Of a stretch of DNA of 14,043 bases, positions 1-6,729 are shown piece by piece (the stretch's first letter is position 1; each line of letters begins with the position of its first letter). The stretch is from Oscillospiraceae bacterium. GTDB lineage: Bacteria > Bacillota > Clostridia > Oscillospirales > Ruminococcaceae. The notes beneath the pieces were generated by a model. It was not told the origin of the DNA and did not search any database. It saw only the letters and a list, made by a program, of their open reading frames with translations. Made by a program: the position numbers and the translations under genes. Location: assembly GCA_015067125.1 (NCBI GenBank), contig SVNB01000043.1, forward strand, positions 1 to 14,043, given 5' to 3'.

Positions 1-676
1 GTTCCTGTACAAGTTCAAATGTTTCTCTGTCGATGATTGCCGGGTGGGTATCATGGAATATCTTCCATTCTTCCTCCGGTTTCTCTATCTTCTTTTTGTT
101 CTTGAAAGACTTTGTGGAAGTACGGAAGTTTACCGTATCTCCGCAGTATTCCTGCTTTGCAAGAATATCCGAAACGGTTGAGGTCCCCCAATGGTATGGG
201 ACAGAAGGCGGTTTGCAGCATACTCTTCCTATACTGCTCCAGTATTCATTTGGTGTCATAATCTTTTCCGCTTTCAGCCTGTTCGCTATCTGCGTAGGTC
301 CTAAGCCTTCAGTACAAAGAGAATAGATTCTTCTAACTACCTTTGCCGCAGGTTCATCAATAATCCATTCTTTAGGATTATCGGGATCCTTCATGTATCC
401 GTATGGCGAATTTGTTGTTAAAGGAAGTCCAGACATTCCTTTGTTCTTGAATACGTTCCGAACCTTTTGACTTGTATTCTTGGCGTGCCATTCGTTGAAT
501 AAATCCTGCATTGGAACTATATCGCTGATTCCTTTGGCTGTATCGATATTATCCATAATGGCTATATATCTTACACCCAAATCATCAAAGCCCTCTTCAA
601 GAAGCTGTCCTACAACCAATCGGTTGCGACCCAGCCTTGAATGGTCTTTTAGCACGATCTCCAAACTATACTCCTG
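1..676 (-). pseudogene. Large serine recombinase, 5'-truncated remnant (also cut by window edge)
   Basis: This minus-strand frame is open from 676 to the left edge (about 225 codons) and matches the middle of large serine recombinases of the TnpX/TndX type, which excise and integrate mobilisable transposons. Visible landmarks are KDHSRLGRNRLVVGQLLEE (end of the resolvase catalytic domain), then RYIAIMDNIDTAKG, then the recombinase domain with KNKGMSGLPLTTNSPYGY and DEPAAKVVRRIYSLCTEG, and HDTHPAIIDRETFELVQE leading into the zinc-ribbon region beyond the window. The N-terminal part of the catalytic domain with the nucleophilic serine is absent. Recognisable homology stops near base 658, the frame then meets a TAG at 679-677, and there is no start codon or ribosome site. 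It is therefore a dead fragment unless the window hides an assembly join. The C-terminus lies outside the window and cannot be judged. Confidence 0.85.
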
Positions 677-729
677 CTAGTGCAGATTATATTATTGATG
701 TTTTCAAAGAATATATTGAAGAAATATAA
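658..729 (+). pseudogene. Possible 3' tail of an unrelated plus-strand gene
   Basis: Immediately where the recombinase homology ends, the plus strand reads as the natural end of a protein, finishing ADYIIDVFKEYIEEI followed by TAA at 727-729. The amphipathic, acidic, helical character looks like real coding sequence rather than chance. The ending weakly resembles the last helix of LysR-type substrate-binding domains, but 20-odd residues are not enough to name a family. No upstream part exists in the window. If real, it marks the other side of the recombination junction. Bases 730-858 hold nothing I recognise. Confidence 0.3.
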
Positions 730-858
730 AAGCATAGAACCGGTAGCAATACAAATAAATATTAACTCCGTCGCAAGCAACGCCTTTGGATAGCCACGGC
801 AGAGCTTAGCATGGAAAATCCCTGTAACCCTTTAAATTCTGATGTTTTATTCAAGCAA

Positions 859-892
859 AAACAGCATCTGCCGTGGTAAGCAGATGCTGTTT
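859..892 (-). terminator. Rho-independent terminator of the VTC-DUF4956-CotH operon
   Basis: A perfect 13-bp stem (859-871 pairs with 880-892; arm AAACAGCATCTGC) with an 8-base loop lies about 30 bases past the CotH stop codon. Read on the minus strand the stem ends in a run of five T. On the plus strand the downstream tract (TTTCTCTATATT) is weaker, so the main role is for the minus-strand operon. Confidence 0.85.
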
Positions 893-923
893 CTCTATAT
901 TGGAGTATTATAAAAAAGGAAAC

Positions 924-2918
924 TCATCTTTTGAAAAGTTTTGCAAAAATTATTGCGCCAACCATTACAAAAACGGAAACCGCCGAAAGAAGTATTCCTT
1001 TGGAAGAAAACTCTTCCGGTTTGTTTTGCGAAACTTTTTCGTCGAAAAAGTCCTTGCTGCTTCCACTGATATCTATGGTAGGTTCGCTTTCGGAACCTGC
1101 ATCCGGCGGCGAGGAGGGTTTGAAAGAAGAAGCATTTTCATTGGCGGTGTTTTCATTATTATTGAAGCGGTTTTCTCTTCCGCCGGATGCTTTATTAAAA
1201 TTACCGTCTTTGCCCATATTCATTGATCCCATGTCGGAAAGATTCAGGTGAGAAGCATCAACGGCCGTGAATTTTTCTCCGTATAAAAGCTGGCTTTCTA
1301 TGCTTTCAGTCCGGAGTTTGCAGAATTCTTTAAGGGTAGAAGCTCCTTTTTCGAATTCCTCAAAGGTATAGAATTTGGTCGGGTCTTTTTCAATATATGG
1401 AGCGATAATCGCTTCCGCGTCCTCGATTATTTTCTGAACATCTACGGTTTCAAGGAATTTTTCAAAATATTCGTGGTAGAGTTCGGTATATTCTTCGTTT
1501 TGGAAAATCCAGTCCGCCATTGGTCTGTCGCCGCTTCCGGAAACAGAAAGGGGAGAATCTATGGAATCGTTTACTGCCGAAGAAGCATTGCTGCTCTGGA
1601 ATGTTCCGAAGGCAAGGTTATAATCCCAGGGAATCATCGAAAGTTTTCCGTCTTCCTCATAAAGATAATAGTTATGCACCATGGAACCGGTATAGCTGTC
1701 GCCGTTTACTGCGTAGTTATGCACCACGAAATATCTGAGCACCGCTTCGATATCCACTGCGTGCTCAACATTTTTGCCTGTGCTCAAAGTTTCAAGCGAT
1801 TCGATAAGCCTTGTTTTATCGGCTTTTGTAATATCGGTTTTTGCGCTGTCGAAGATATTTGAATAGCTTTCCGGGTCATCATCAATATATTTCAGTTTGA
1901 CGTCATCGGAACCCATTCCGGATCCGCCCATCATTCCTCCGGGACCGCCCATATCCGGCATTTCTCCGCTGAAATCTTCCGGAATCTGTGATTCATCAAA
2001 ACTGCCGGAAAAATCCTCGGGAATCTGCATATCGCCGGACATATCCGGAGGAACCATTCCGCCGAAGCTTTCCATATCGGGAATTTCACTGCCGGGAGGA
2101 ACCATTCCGCCGAATCCTCCCATATCCGGCATTTCGCCGGAAGAGGGCCTTTTTGGATTTCCGGAACTTCCGGAAGAATTTTCGGGGGATGTTCCTGCTT
2201 CAGAATCTTCGGAAGAAGGCATCTGGAATTCGCCGTTTTCAAAATTTTCTGCAAATTCGTTCATATCGAAGCCTTTTCCGTTGCCTCTTCCGCCGCCGAA
2301 ATTCATGCTGTCCGGCTTATAAAGCTCACCGTAATCGTTTCCGTAATTGCGCTGAAGAAAAGATTCCTCAACACCCTCCACCGCAAGATAAAGTCCCCAA
2401 TCCTCACCGTTTACGGTGATATATACAAAACTGCAAAGGGGTGCATTTGCGCCAAATTCGTTCATCATCGTATAAACGAGGTAATCCTTCATAAAAGTTG
2501 AGTCCTGGATAAGGTTATTAAGGCTCAGCTTATCAAGTCCATGATAGGTGGAAGTGCCGTCATACTGGTCGAATTCGATTTTGAAACTGTAACGCTGGCT
2601 TCCCATGGAGGAAACATTTGAAAGAGAGGTGTTTCCCTTTCCTCGGATTCCCACGTTTTTGATGGTTTCGCCGTCTATGGTTACGTTGCAGACGGAATAT
2701 TCCTCGTTTTCTGCTGTTTCGATGAAGGAATCCCAGTTTTCCATTTCTATCGCTATGGTGTGAACGTAGGAATTATCAAAAAGTTTTGTTTCATAGCCCA
2801 TAACTTTTTCTGCCTGGGTTATGCCAAAAAACTTGCCGTTCATAAAAACCGCGGCTGTTATGATACAGAGCACAAGTGCGATTATGCAGATGCGCTCAAG
2901 ATTTTTATTCGTTGACAT
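924..2918 (-). CDS. CotH-family protein kinase, membrane-anchored at both ends
   Basis: This 664-residue protein belongs to the CotH kinase family; B. subtilis CotH phosphorylates spore-coat proteins, and the family has a degenerate, Fam20C-like kinase fold. It has an N-terminal membrane segment at about residues 9-27, a start of the domain with NVGIRGKGNTS (89-97) and RYSFKIEFD (109-117), then EDWGLYLAVEGVEESFL (172-188). The catalytic part has NGDSYTG (405-411) and IPWDYNLAFG (429-438); D407 and D432 sit about where the family's catalytic and metal-binding aspartates are expected. A low-complexity Gly/Met/Pro/Ser/acidic insert occupies about 205-340. The C-terminus ends in a second hydrophobic helix (641-660) and KLFKR, so both ends should be cytoplasmic and the kinase domain outside. 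The start has an AAGGTG site overlapping the preceding gene's stop, 8 bases away. The target is unknown; a role in sporulation is not implied by the neighbours. Confidence 0.9.
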   Translation of the reverse strand: MSTNKNLERICIIALVLCIITAAVFMNGKFFGITQAEKVMGYETKLFDNSYVHTIAIEMENWDSFIETAENEEYSVCNVTIDGETIKNVGIRGKGNTSLSNVSSMGSQRYSFKIEFDQYDGTSTYHGLDKLSLNNLIQDSTFMKDYLVYTMMNEFGANAPLCSFVYITVNGEDWGLYLAVEGVEESFLQRNYGNDYGELYKPDSMNFGGGRGNGKGFDMNEFAENFENGEFQMPSSEDSEAGTSPENSSGSSGNPKRPSSGEMPDMGGFGGMVPPGSEIPDMESFGGMVPPDMSGDMQIPEDFSGSFDESQIPEDFSGEMPDMGGPGGMMGGSGMGSDDVKLKYIDDDPESYSNIFDSAKTDITKADKTRLIESLETLSTGKNVEHAVDIEAVLRYFVVHNYAVNGDSYTGSMVHNYYLYEEDGKLSMIPWDYNLAFGTFQSSNASSAVNDSIDSPLSVSGSGDRPMADWIFQNEEYTELYHEYFEKFLETVDVQKIIEDAEAIIAPYIEKDPTKFYTFEEFEKGASTLKEFCKLRTESIESQLLYGEKFTAVDASHLNLSDMGSMNMGKDGNFNKASGGRENRFNNNENTANENASSFKPSSPPDAGSESEPTIDISGSSKDFFDEKVSQNKPEEFSSKGILLSAVSVFVMVGAIIFAKLFKR
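1917..2132 (-). repeat. In-frame Met/Gly/Pro repeats inside the CotH gene
   Basis: Residues 263-334 of the CotH protein are built from two imperfect repeat types. PDMGGFGGMVPP (264-275) recurs as PDMESFGGMVPP (280-291) and PDMGGPGGMMGG (321-332). QIPEDFSG occurs at 298-305 and again at 311-318. The DNA is correspondingly repetitive, so the copy number could vary between strains. Methionine- and glycine-rich inserts are common in Firmicutes CotH proteins, but their role is unknown. Confidence 0.8.
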
Positions 2919-2926
2919 AATACACC

Positions 2927-3598
2927 TTATCCCATATAGTCGCCGTTATAGCTTACGAGAACAGCGCTATGAATTCCGGGCATTTCCGCAAGGGAATTTA
3001 TAAAACCGGTGTTTTCGTCACGGAGGCGAACTTCCATATTGACTTCAACGGAGCCTTTCTGGACGGTTTTGCTTTTGATCACACAGCGGTTTACGTTTCT
3101 TTCTATAAAATCCTTTGCGTGCATTTCCGTTTCGTCCCCGTCGCAGCGGATTACGATTATATAAGGGTTTGCGTGGGATTTTTTGTTAACGAAAACAAGA
3201 AGAACGGCGCCGATAACAACGCTTCCGAAAACCGCAAGAGGGATCATTCCCGCCGCAAGAACAATGCCCACGGCGATGGACCAGAAGAGGAACGCAATAT
3301 CAAAGGGCTCTTTGATTGCGGTTCTGAAACGGACGATGGAAAGAGCACCGACCATACCAAGAGAAAGAACAACGTTGCTTGTTACGGCAAGGATAACAAG
3401 AGTTGTAATCATGGTGAGCGCAACAAGAGAAACGCCGAAGCTCGAAGAATACATAACGCCGGAAAAAGTCTTTTTATAAACAAGGAAAATAAAAAGACCG
3501 ATTCCGAAAGCAAGAGCAAGGGCGATCGCCATATCAAAGATACTTACGCTCGAAACGTTTTCAAGAAAGCTGGATTTGAAGATATCGTTAAAAGTCAT
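2927..3598 (-). CDS. DUF4956 integral membrane protein
   Basis: This 223-residue protein matches the DUF4956 family. It has about four membrane segments (near residues 20-40, 52-78, 101-117 and 118-137). The family signature GMVGALSIVRFRTAIKEPFD (81-100) sits on the loop before the third helix. A soluble C-terminal domain of about 80 residues (145-223), with alternating strands and helices such as YIIVIRCDGDE and SVEVNMEVRL, should face the cytoplasm. The only sensible start is the ATG with AAAGGA ten bases upstream. It lies 23 bases after the VTC gene and 8 bases before CotH, so it is surely co-transcribed. DUF4956 has no established function. Its regular pairing with VTC-domain proteins suggests the membrane partner of that enzyme, possibly a channel or anchor, which is inference. 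Confidence 0.9.
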   Translation of the reverse strand: MTFNDIFKSSFLENVSSVSIFDMAIALALAFGIGLFIFLVYKKTFSGVMYSSSFGVSLVALTMITTLVILAVTSNVVLSLGMVGALSIVRFRTAIKEPFDIAFLFWSIAVGIVLAAGMIPLAVFGSVVIGAVLLVFVNKKSHANPYIIVIRCDGDETEMHAKDFIERNVNRCVIKSKTVQKGSVEVNMEVRLRDENTGFINSLAEMPGIHSAVLVSYNGDYMG

Positions 3599-3621
3599 AA
3601 TAAAAAATTCCTTTCTTTAGT

Positions 3622-4299
3622 TCAGCCGTAAATTCTGCAGGCGGCGTATTTTGAAAAAGCGGCGCTTCGACGGCTTTCAAGCTGGATAATATCCCGGATT
3701 ATATCCGGAAGAAATTCGTCCCATTTGACTTCAAGGATAATGGGTGCGGTTCCTGCCGGAACAGTCGGAAGATCGGGATTTAGAATATCCGTCTGGTTAA
3801 TTCCGGTCCGGATGCCGTAATCGAGCGTGACCCTTACGTTTCCTGCGGGAAAGATGAAGGCTTCCCTCGTATAATCAACAACGGTTTTCGGAAGAAGACC
3901 TTCGGATTTCATTTTATAGACAAGCTCCCGGAGAAGAGGTTTTTCCGAAGATGCGATGAAATCCCTTTCCCCGGCGATGATTTTATCCGTTTCATCTTCG
4001 GAAAGCCATTCGATTTCTTTAAGACAAAGACCGTTTATTTTGCTTTTCTTTTCAAGTTTTATAAGGGATTTGTCATGGTTATAAATTCTTATGCGGAATT
4101 TTTCTCTTCTGCTTACTCCGTTTAATTTTTCAAGAAGCGCCTTATCCTCGAGGTTATCGAAATAAAGGCTTCGGATAAAATATTTTCCGTCCTTTGCGTT
4201 TTCGTCCCTTTGCATAACGGCGGAAAGCCTTTGGCGAAGGATAAGCATATCCGAATAGTTTATCTCGTGTTTCCATTCGTGTCTGAATTTAGAAGCTAT
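3622..4299 (-). CDS. VTC-domain (polyphosphate polymerase-like) protein, apparent AUA start
   Basis: The product (225 residues from the proposed start) has the VTC domain, the catalytic fold of the yeast vacuolar polyphosphate polymerase. That tunnel enzyme uses conserved basic residues to move phosphate from ATP to a growing chain. Visible motifs are KFRHEWKHEINYSD (4-17), IRSLYFDN (42-49), REKFRIRIYNHD (65-76; R69 and R71 in the expected basic pair), LIKLEKKSK (79-87) and IILEVKWDEFLPDII (187-201; E190 as the likely metal ligand). The first ATG is at 4248, but family homology clearly continues 14 residues upstream to KFRHEWK. No ATG, GTG or TTG lies in frame before a TGA at 4308-4306. An ATA at 4299-4297 sits 9 bases after GGGAG, so translation probably starts there. 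If initiation is at 4248, the protein loses its first strand. It is the first gene of the operon with DUF4956 and CotH. Bacterial VTC proteins are little characterised, and polyphosphate synthesis is a family-level prediction. Confidence 0.87.
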   Translation of the reverse strand: MASKFRHEWKHEINYSDMLILRQRLSAVMQRDENAKDGKYFIRSLYFDNLEDKALLEKLNGVSRREKFRIRIYNHDKSLIKLEKKSKINGLCLKEIEWLSEDETDKIIAGERDFIASSEKPLLRELVYKMKSEGLLPKTVVDYTREAFIFPAGNVRVTLDYGIRTGINQTDILNPDLPTVPAGTAPIILEVKWDEFLPDIIRDIIQLESRRSAAFSKYAACRIYG

Positions 4300-4313
4300 T
4301 TTTGTTCACTCCC
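4297..4313 (-). promoter_or_regulatory. Ribosome site and AUA start codon of the VTC gene
   Basis: On the minus strand GGGAG (4313-4309) is followed by nine bases and then ATA (4299-4297) in the VTC frame. A GTG directly abutting the GGGAG is out of frame (it reads six codons, then stops in TAA) and too close to serve. The AUA reading gives a protein that begins just where the family does. Confidence 0.55.
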
Positions 4314-4336
4314 TTTCTGCTTTTTGTTTCGCCCTG

Positions 4337-4345
4337 ATTTTATCA
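4337..4345 (-). promoter_or_regulatory. Extended -10 promoter of the VTC-DUF4956-CotH operon
   Basis: The minus strand reads TGATAAAAT, an extended -10 (TGnTATAAT-like) about 40 bases before the VTC start. No good -35 hexamer lies at the usual distance; instead that place is taken by one of two direct repeats, as expected for a promoter that needs an activator. Confidence 0.45.
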
Positions 4346-4391
4346 CCGGAAACTTAACCTTTGCTGAAAGAAAGGCCGGAAACTGTTAAAT
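4346..4391. repeat. Direct repeat pair in the divergent spacer, candidate regulator-binding site
   Basis: CCGGAAACTTAA (from 4346) recurs as CCGGAAACTGTTAA (from 4376), start-to-start 30 bases, close to three helical turns. OmpR-family regulators commonly bind direct repeats, often overlapping the -35 of the promoter they activate. The left copy abuts the extended -10 of the VTC operon and the right copy is about 25 bases upstream of the regulator's own -35. Binding by the neighbouring response regulator is inferred. Confidence 0.45.
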
Positions 4392-4416
4392 GATTGTGAA
4401 CATTCTCTTTTTCAGC

Positions 4417-4445
4417 TTTATTTAAGCGGCGCGGGTTATTATAAT
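4417..4445 (+). promoter_or_regulatory. Promoter of the two-component system genes
   Basis: A consensus TATAAT (4440-4445) lies 17 bases after a weak TTTATT (4417-4422). Transcription would begin near 4452, just before the GGAGG (4463-4467) of the response regulator. Confidence 0.55.
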
Positions 4446-4474
4446 GAAAAAGAAATATATCCGGAGGAAACAAA

Positions 4475-5149
4475 ATGAAAATTCTTATTATAGAAGACGA
4501 AAAAATCCTGGCGGATTCGATAAAATCCCTTCTGGAATCCAAAGGTTTTGAAGCGGAAGCGGTTTATGACGGAGAAACGGGAAAAGATTATGCCGAACTC
4601 GGGGTCTATGACCTTCTTATCCTCGACGTTATGATGCCTAAAATGAACGGATTCGAAGTTGCAAGAACGGTCCGCAAAAACCGCTGTTCAACGCCGATTC
4701 TTATGCTTACGGCAAAATCTTCTCTTGAAGACAGAATTGAAGGACTTAACGCAGGCGCGGATTATTACCTTACCAAGCCTTTTGATTCAAGGGAGCTTCT
4801 TGCCTGCATAAATGCCCTTTTGCGCAGGCAGGGCGGACAGGTTGACGAAATGGTTTTCGGAAACACGGTTCTGGATTTGTCTTCTTCGATGCTTATCTGC
4901 AAAGGAAAGGAAATCCGCCTTTCCGCAAGGGAATTTGACGTTATGCGCGCGCTTTTTAATGCAAAAGGCCGCAATCTTTCGAAAGAAACAATCCTTGCAA
5001 AAGTCTGGGGATATGATTCAAATGCGGTTGAAAACCACGTTGAGGTATATGTCGGTTTTCTTCGCAAAAAGCTTGCAACCATCGGTTCCAATATTAAAAT
5101 CGAATCCATAAGAAGGCTCGGCTACCATCTGGAGGCAAAAGATGATTAA
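4475..5149 (+). CDS. OmpR-family response regulator
   Basis: This 224-residue DNA-binding regulator has an intact N-terminal receiver domain (1-118): acidic pair E7/D8, phospho-acceptor D51 in LLILDVMMPKMNG, T79 in MLTAK and K101 in YLTKPF. A winged-helix output domain (about 128-220) shows ELTV-like strands, IRLSAREFDVMRALF, VWGYDSNAVENHVEVYVGFL and IKIESIRRLGYHLE. The start has GGAGG seven bases upstream. The stop overlaps the kinase start by 8 bases, so the two are translationally coupled. It is divergent from the VTC-DUF4956-CotH operon, and a pair of direct repeats in the shared spacer makes that operon a likely target. No specific orthologue can be named from sequence alone. Confidence 0.95.
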   Translation: MKILIIEDEKILADSIKSLLESKGFEAEAVYDGETGKDYAELGVYDLLILDVMMPKMNGFEVARTVRKNRCSTPILMLTAKSSLEDRIEGLNAGADYYLTKPFDSRELLACINALLRRQGGQVDEMVFGNTVLDLSSSMLICKGKEIRLSAREFDVMRALFNAKGRNLSKETILAKVWGYDSNAVENHVEVYVGFLRKKLATIGSNIKIESIRRLGYHLEAKDD

Positions 5150-6344
5150 AAAACTTAAAATAAAATTCGTCTGCATAAATATGGCAATTATTACCGTTGT
5201 GCTTTTTTTGATTTTCGGAATGATAATAACTTCCACCTCCGCAAACCTTGAAAGGGAAAGCATTGCTTTTATGCAGATCGCCTCGAAAAGCAGCTTTTTG
5301 CCCGGAAGGCCGGGTGAACTTCCGGAAGAAACAAGAACTCCGTTCTTTACTGTAAAAATCAGCCCAAACGGAGTGGTTTCCGCCGACGGAGGAAGCTTTT
5401 TTGACCTTTCGGACGGAGCAATGCTTGAAGAAATCGTTGATTCCGCTTTTTATTCCGAAGAAAAAACCGGAATAATTAAAAACTATAACCTTCGGTTTTT
5501 AAAAGAAGAAACTCCGGGCGGAACCACCATAATCTTTGCGGATATCTCTTCCGAACAGGCAACAATAATAAATCTTATAAAAACCTGCTTTTTTATAGGA
5601 ATAATCAGTTTCGGGGTTTTCTTCGGAATAAGCGTTCTTCTTGCCAGATGGGCAATAAAACCGATTGAAAACGCATGGAAACAGCAAAAACAATTTGTTG
5701 CGGATGCTTCGCACGAGCTTAAAACCCCTCTTACGGTAATTCTGACAAATGCAGAACTTCTGCAGAGCGAAGACTGCACTGAAACGGATAAAAACCGTCT
5801 TTCGGGTAACATTTATTCCATGTCAAAACGCATGAGGGGCCTTGTGGAAAATCTTCTCGATCTTGCAAGAGCGGATAACGGAACTTCGAAAATGGTTTTT
5901 GAAAAACTTAACTTCAGCGATCTTGTTTATGAATCGATTCTCCCGTTTGAACCGGTTTATTTTGAAAGCGGAAAAAATCTTTATTACAGAATTGATAAGG
6001 ATATAAATCTTTGGGGAAGCGCAGATTATCTTAAACAGACCGTTGATATTCTTCTTGATAACGCGAATAAATATTCTTTTGAAAACACAGCGGTCAGGGT
6101 GGAACTCATCAAAAAAGAAAAACACTGTGTTCTTTCGGTAAAAAGCGAGGGAGAACATATCTCGAAAGAGAACCTTAAAAACATTTTCAAAAGATTTTAC
6201 CGCGTTGACGAAGCCAGAACCGACGGGGAAAGTTATGGGCTCGGTCTTTCCATTGCGGAAAGCATCGTTAAAGAGCATAAAGGAAAAATCTGGGCGGAGA
6301 GCAAGGAAAACGAAAACACATTTTTTGTGCAGATACCGATATAA
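5142..6344 (+). CDS. Membrane sensor histidine kinase
   Basis: This 400-residue kinase has two membrane helices (about 11-33 and 144-168) enclosing a roughly 110-residue extracytoplasmic sensor region with no domain I recognise. After a short linker comes the dimerisation and phospho-acceptor helix FVADASHELKTPLT (H191), then an ATPase domain with the N box VDILLDNANKYS (301-312), the F box IFKRFYRVDEART and the G2 box SYGLGLSIAESIV (365-376). The usual Asp of the G1 box is replaced (VKSEGEHI), as in a number of clostridial kinases that read NTG there, so activity is still expected. GGAGG lies six bases before the ATG, inside the regulator gene. The stimulus is unknown; phosphate- or envelope-related signals would fit the neighbouring operon but are not shown. 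Confidence 0.95.
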   Translation: MIKKLKIKFVCINMAIITVVLFLIFGMIITSTSANLERESIAFMQIASKSSFLPGRPGELPEETRTPFFTVKISPNGVVSADGGSFFDLSDGAMLEEIVDSAFYSEEKTGIIKNYNLRFLKEETPGGTTIIFADISSEQATIINLIKTCFFIGIISFGVFFGISVLLARWAIKPIENAWKQQKQFVADASHELKTPLTVILTNAELLQSEDCTETDKNRLSGNIYSMSKRMRGLVENLLDLARADNGTSKMVFEKLNFSDLVYESILPFEPVYFESGKNLYYRIDKDINLWGSADYLKQTVDILLDNANKYSFENTAVRVELIKKEKHCVLSVKSEGEHISKENLKNIFKRFYRVDEARTDGESYGLGLSIAESIVKEHKGKIWAESKENENTFFVQIPI

Positions 6345-6348
6345 AAAC

Positions 6349-6375
6349 AAGGGGCAAAGTTTTTCTTTGCCCCTT
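6349..6375. terminator. Bidirectional Rho-independent terminator
   Basis: A perfect 11-bp stem (AAGGGGCAAAG, 6349-6359, pairs with 6365-6375) with a T5 loop lies five bases after the histidine kinase stop and six bases beyond the stop of the converging TnpV gene. The flanks are T-rich in both directions (TTATGTTT on plus; TTGTTTTT after the stem on minus). Confidence 0.85.
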
Positions 6376-6380
6376 TATGT

Positions 6381-6725
6381 TTAACCATTTATTAAGTTTT
6401 CATATATAATCTCTTCCGCTCTGTTCCTAATGTTATTCATACGCTGAACCCATTCCAGTTGATTCTGCTCTTTGAGCGCTTCGTTTATGCCTTCCTGCTC
6501 TGCCATTCGTTTTATGAGCATCGCTTCCATGGCTTGAGCACGGGTGTCAACCTCTGCAAGATGCTCGTTGAGTTTTCCTGTGGTAAGGAGATTTATGAAA
6601 AGAATTTTATCATGTTCTTTTATGTATCTGAAATATCTTTGACCGTATATGCCGATATCATATTCTTCCTCTTGGGTCGGTAAAAGATTCGGCAAACGAT
6701 AATCTCCGCAAAGTGTATAATCCAT
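6381..6725 (-). CDS. tnpV: TnpV family transposon-encoded protein
   Basis: The 114-residue product has the TnpV profile: an N-terminal GDYRLPNLLPTQEEEYDIGIYG, a central YIKEHDKILFINLLTTGKL followed by LNEHLAEVDTRAQ, and a C-terminal LEWVQRMNNIRNRAEEIIYENLI. TnpV was named from the mobilisable transposon Tn4451 of Clostridium perfringens; its role is unknown. The protein is predicted soluble, helical and charged. GGAGG of the preceding gene's last codons serves as its ribosome site, seven bases upstream. Length is typical, so it seems intact. It is the last gene of the three-gene cassette and converges on the histidine kinase. Confidence 0.85.
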   Translation of the reverse strand: MDYTLCGDYRLPNLLPTQEEEYDIGIYGQRYFRYIKEHDKILFINLLTTGKLNEHLAEVDTRAQAMEAMLIKRMAEQEGINEALKEQNQLEWVQRMNNIRNRAEEIIYENLING

Positions 6726-6729
6726 ATCT

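Noticed and set aside
660..834. Open minus-strand stretch of about 58 codons left of the CotH terminator
   Set aside because: It begins right after a stop codon, has no good start or ribosome site, and I recognise no family in it.
1897..2322. Pro/Ser/Ile-rich antisense frame opposite the CotH repeats
   Set aside because: It is simply the reverse reading of the Met/Gly/Pro repeat DNA.
2969..3631. Antisense open frame of 220 codons over DUF4956
   Set aside because: Very Lys/Asn/Asp-rich mirror of membrane-protein codons; it crosses the operon gene boundary and has no start signals.
4307..4309. GTG as the VTC start with a frameshift in the A5 run
   Set aside because: Possible, but the GTG touches the GGGAG ribosome site with no spacing, while the in-frame ATA has nine bases; kept only as an alternative.
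5142..6344. Histidine kinase inactive because the G1-box Asp is missing
   Set aside because: H191, N-box Asn and the G2 box are intact, and many active clostridial kinases have NTG-type G1 boxes.
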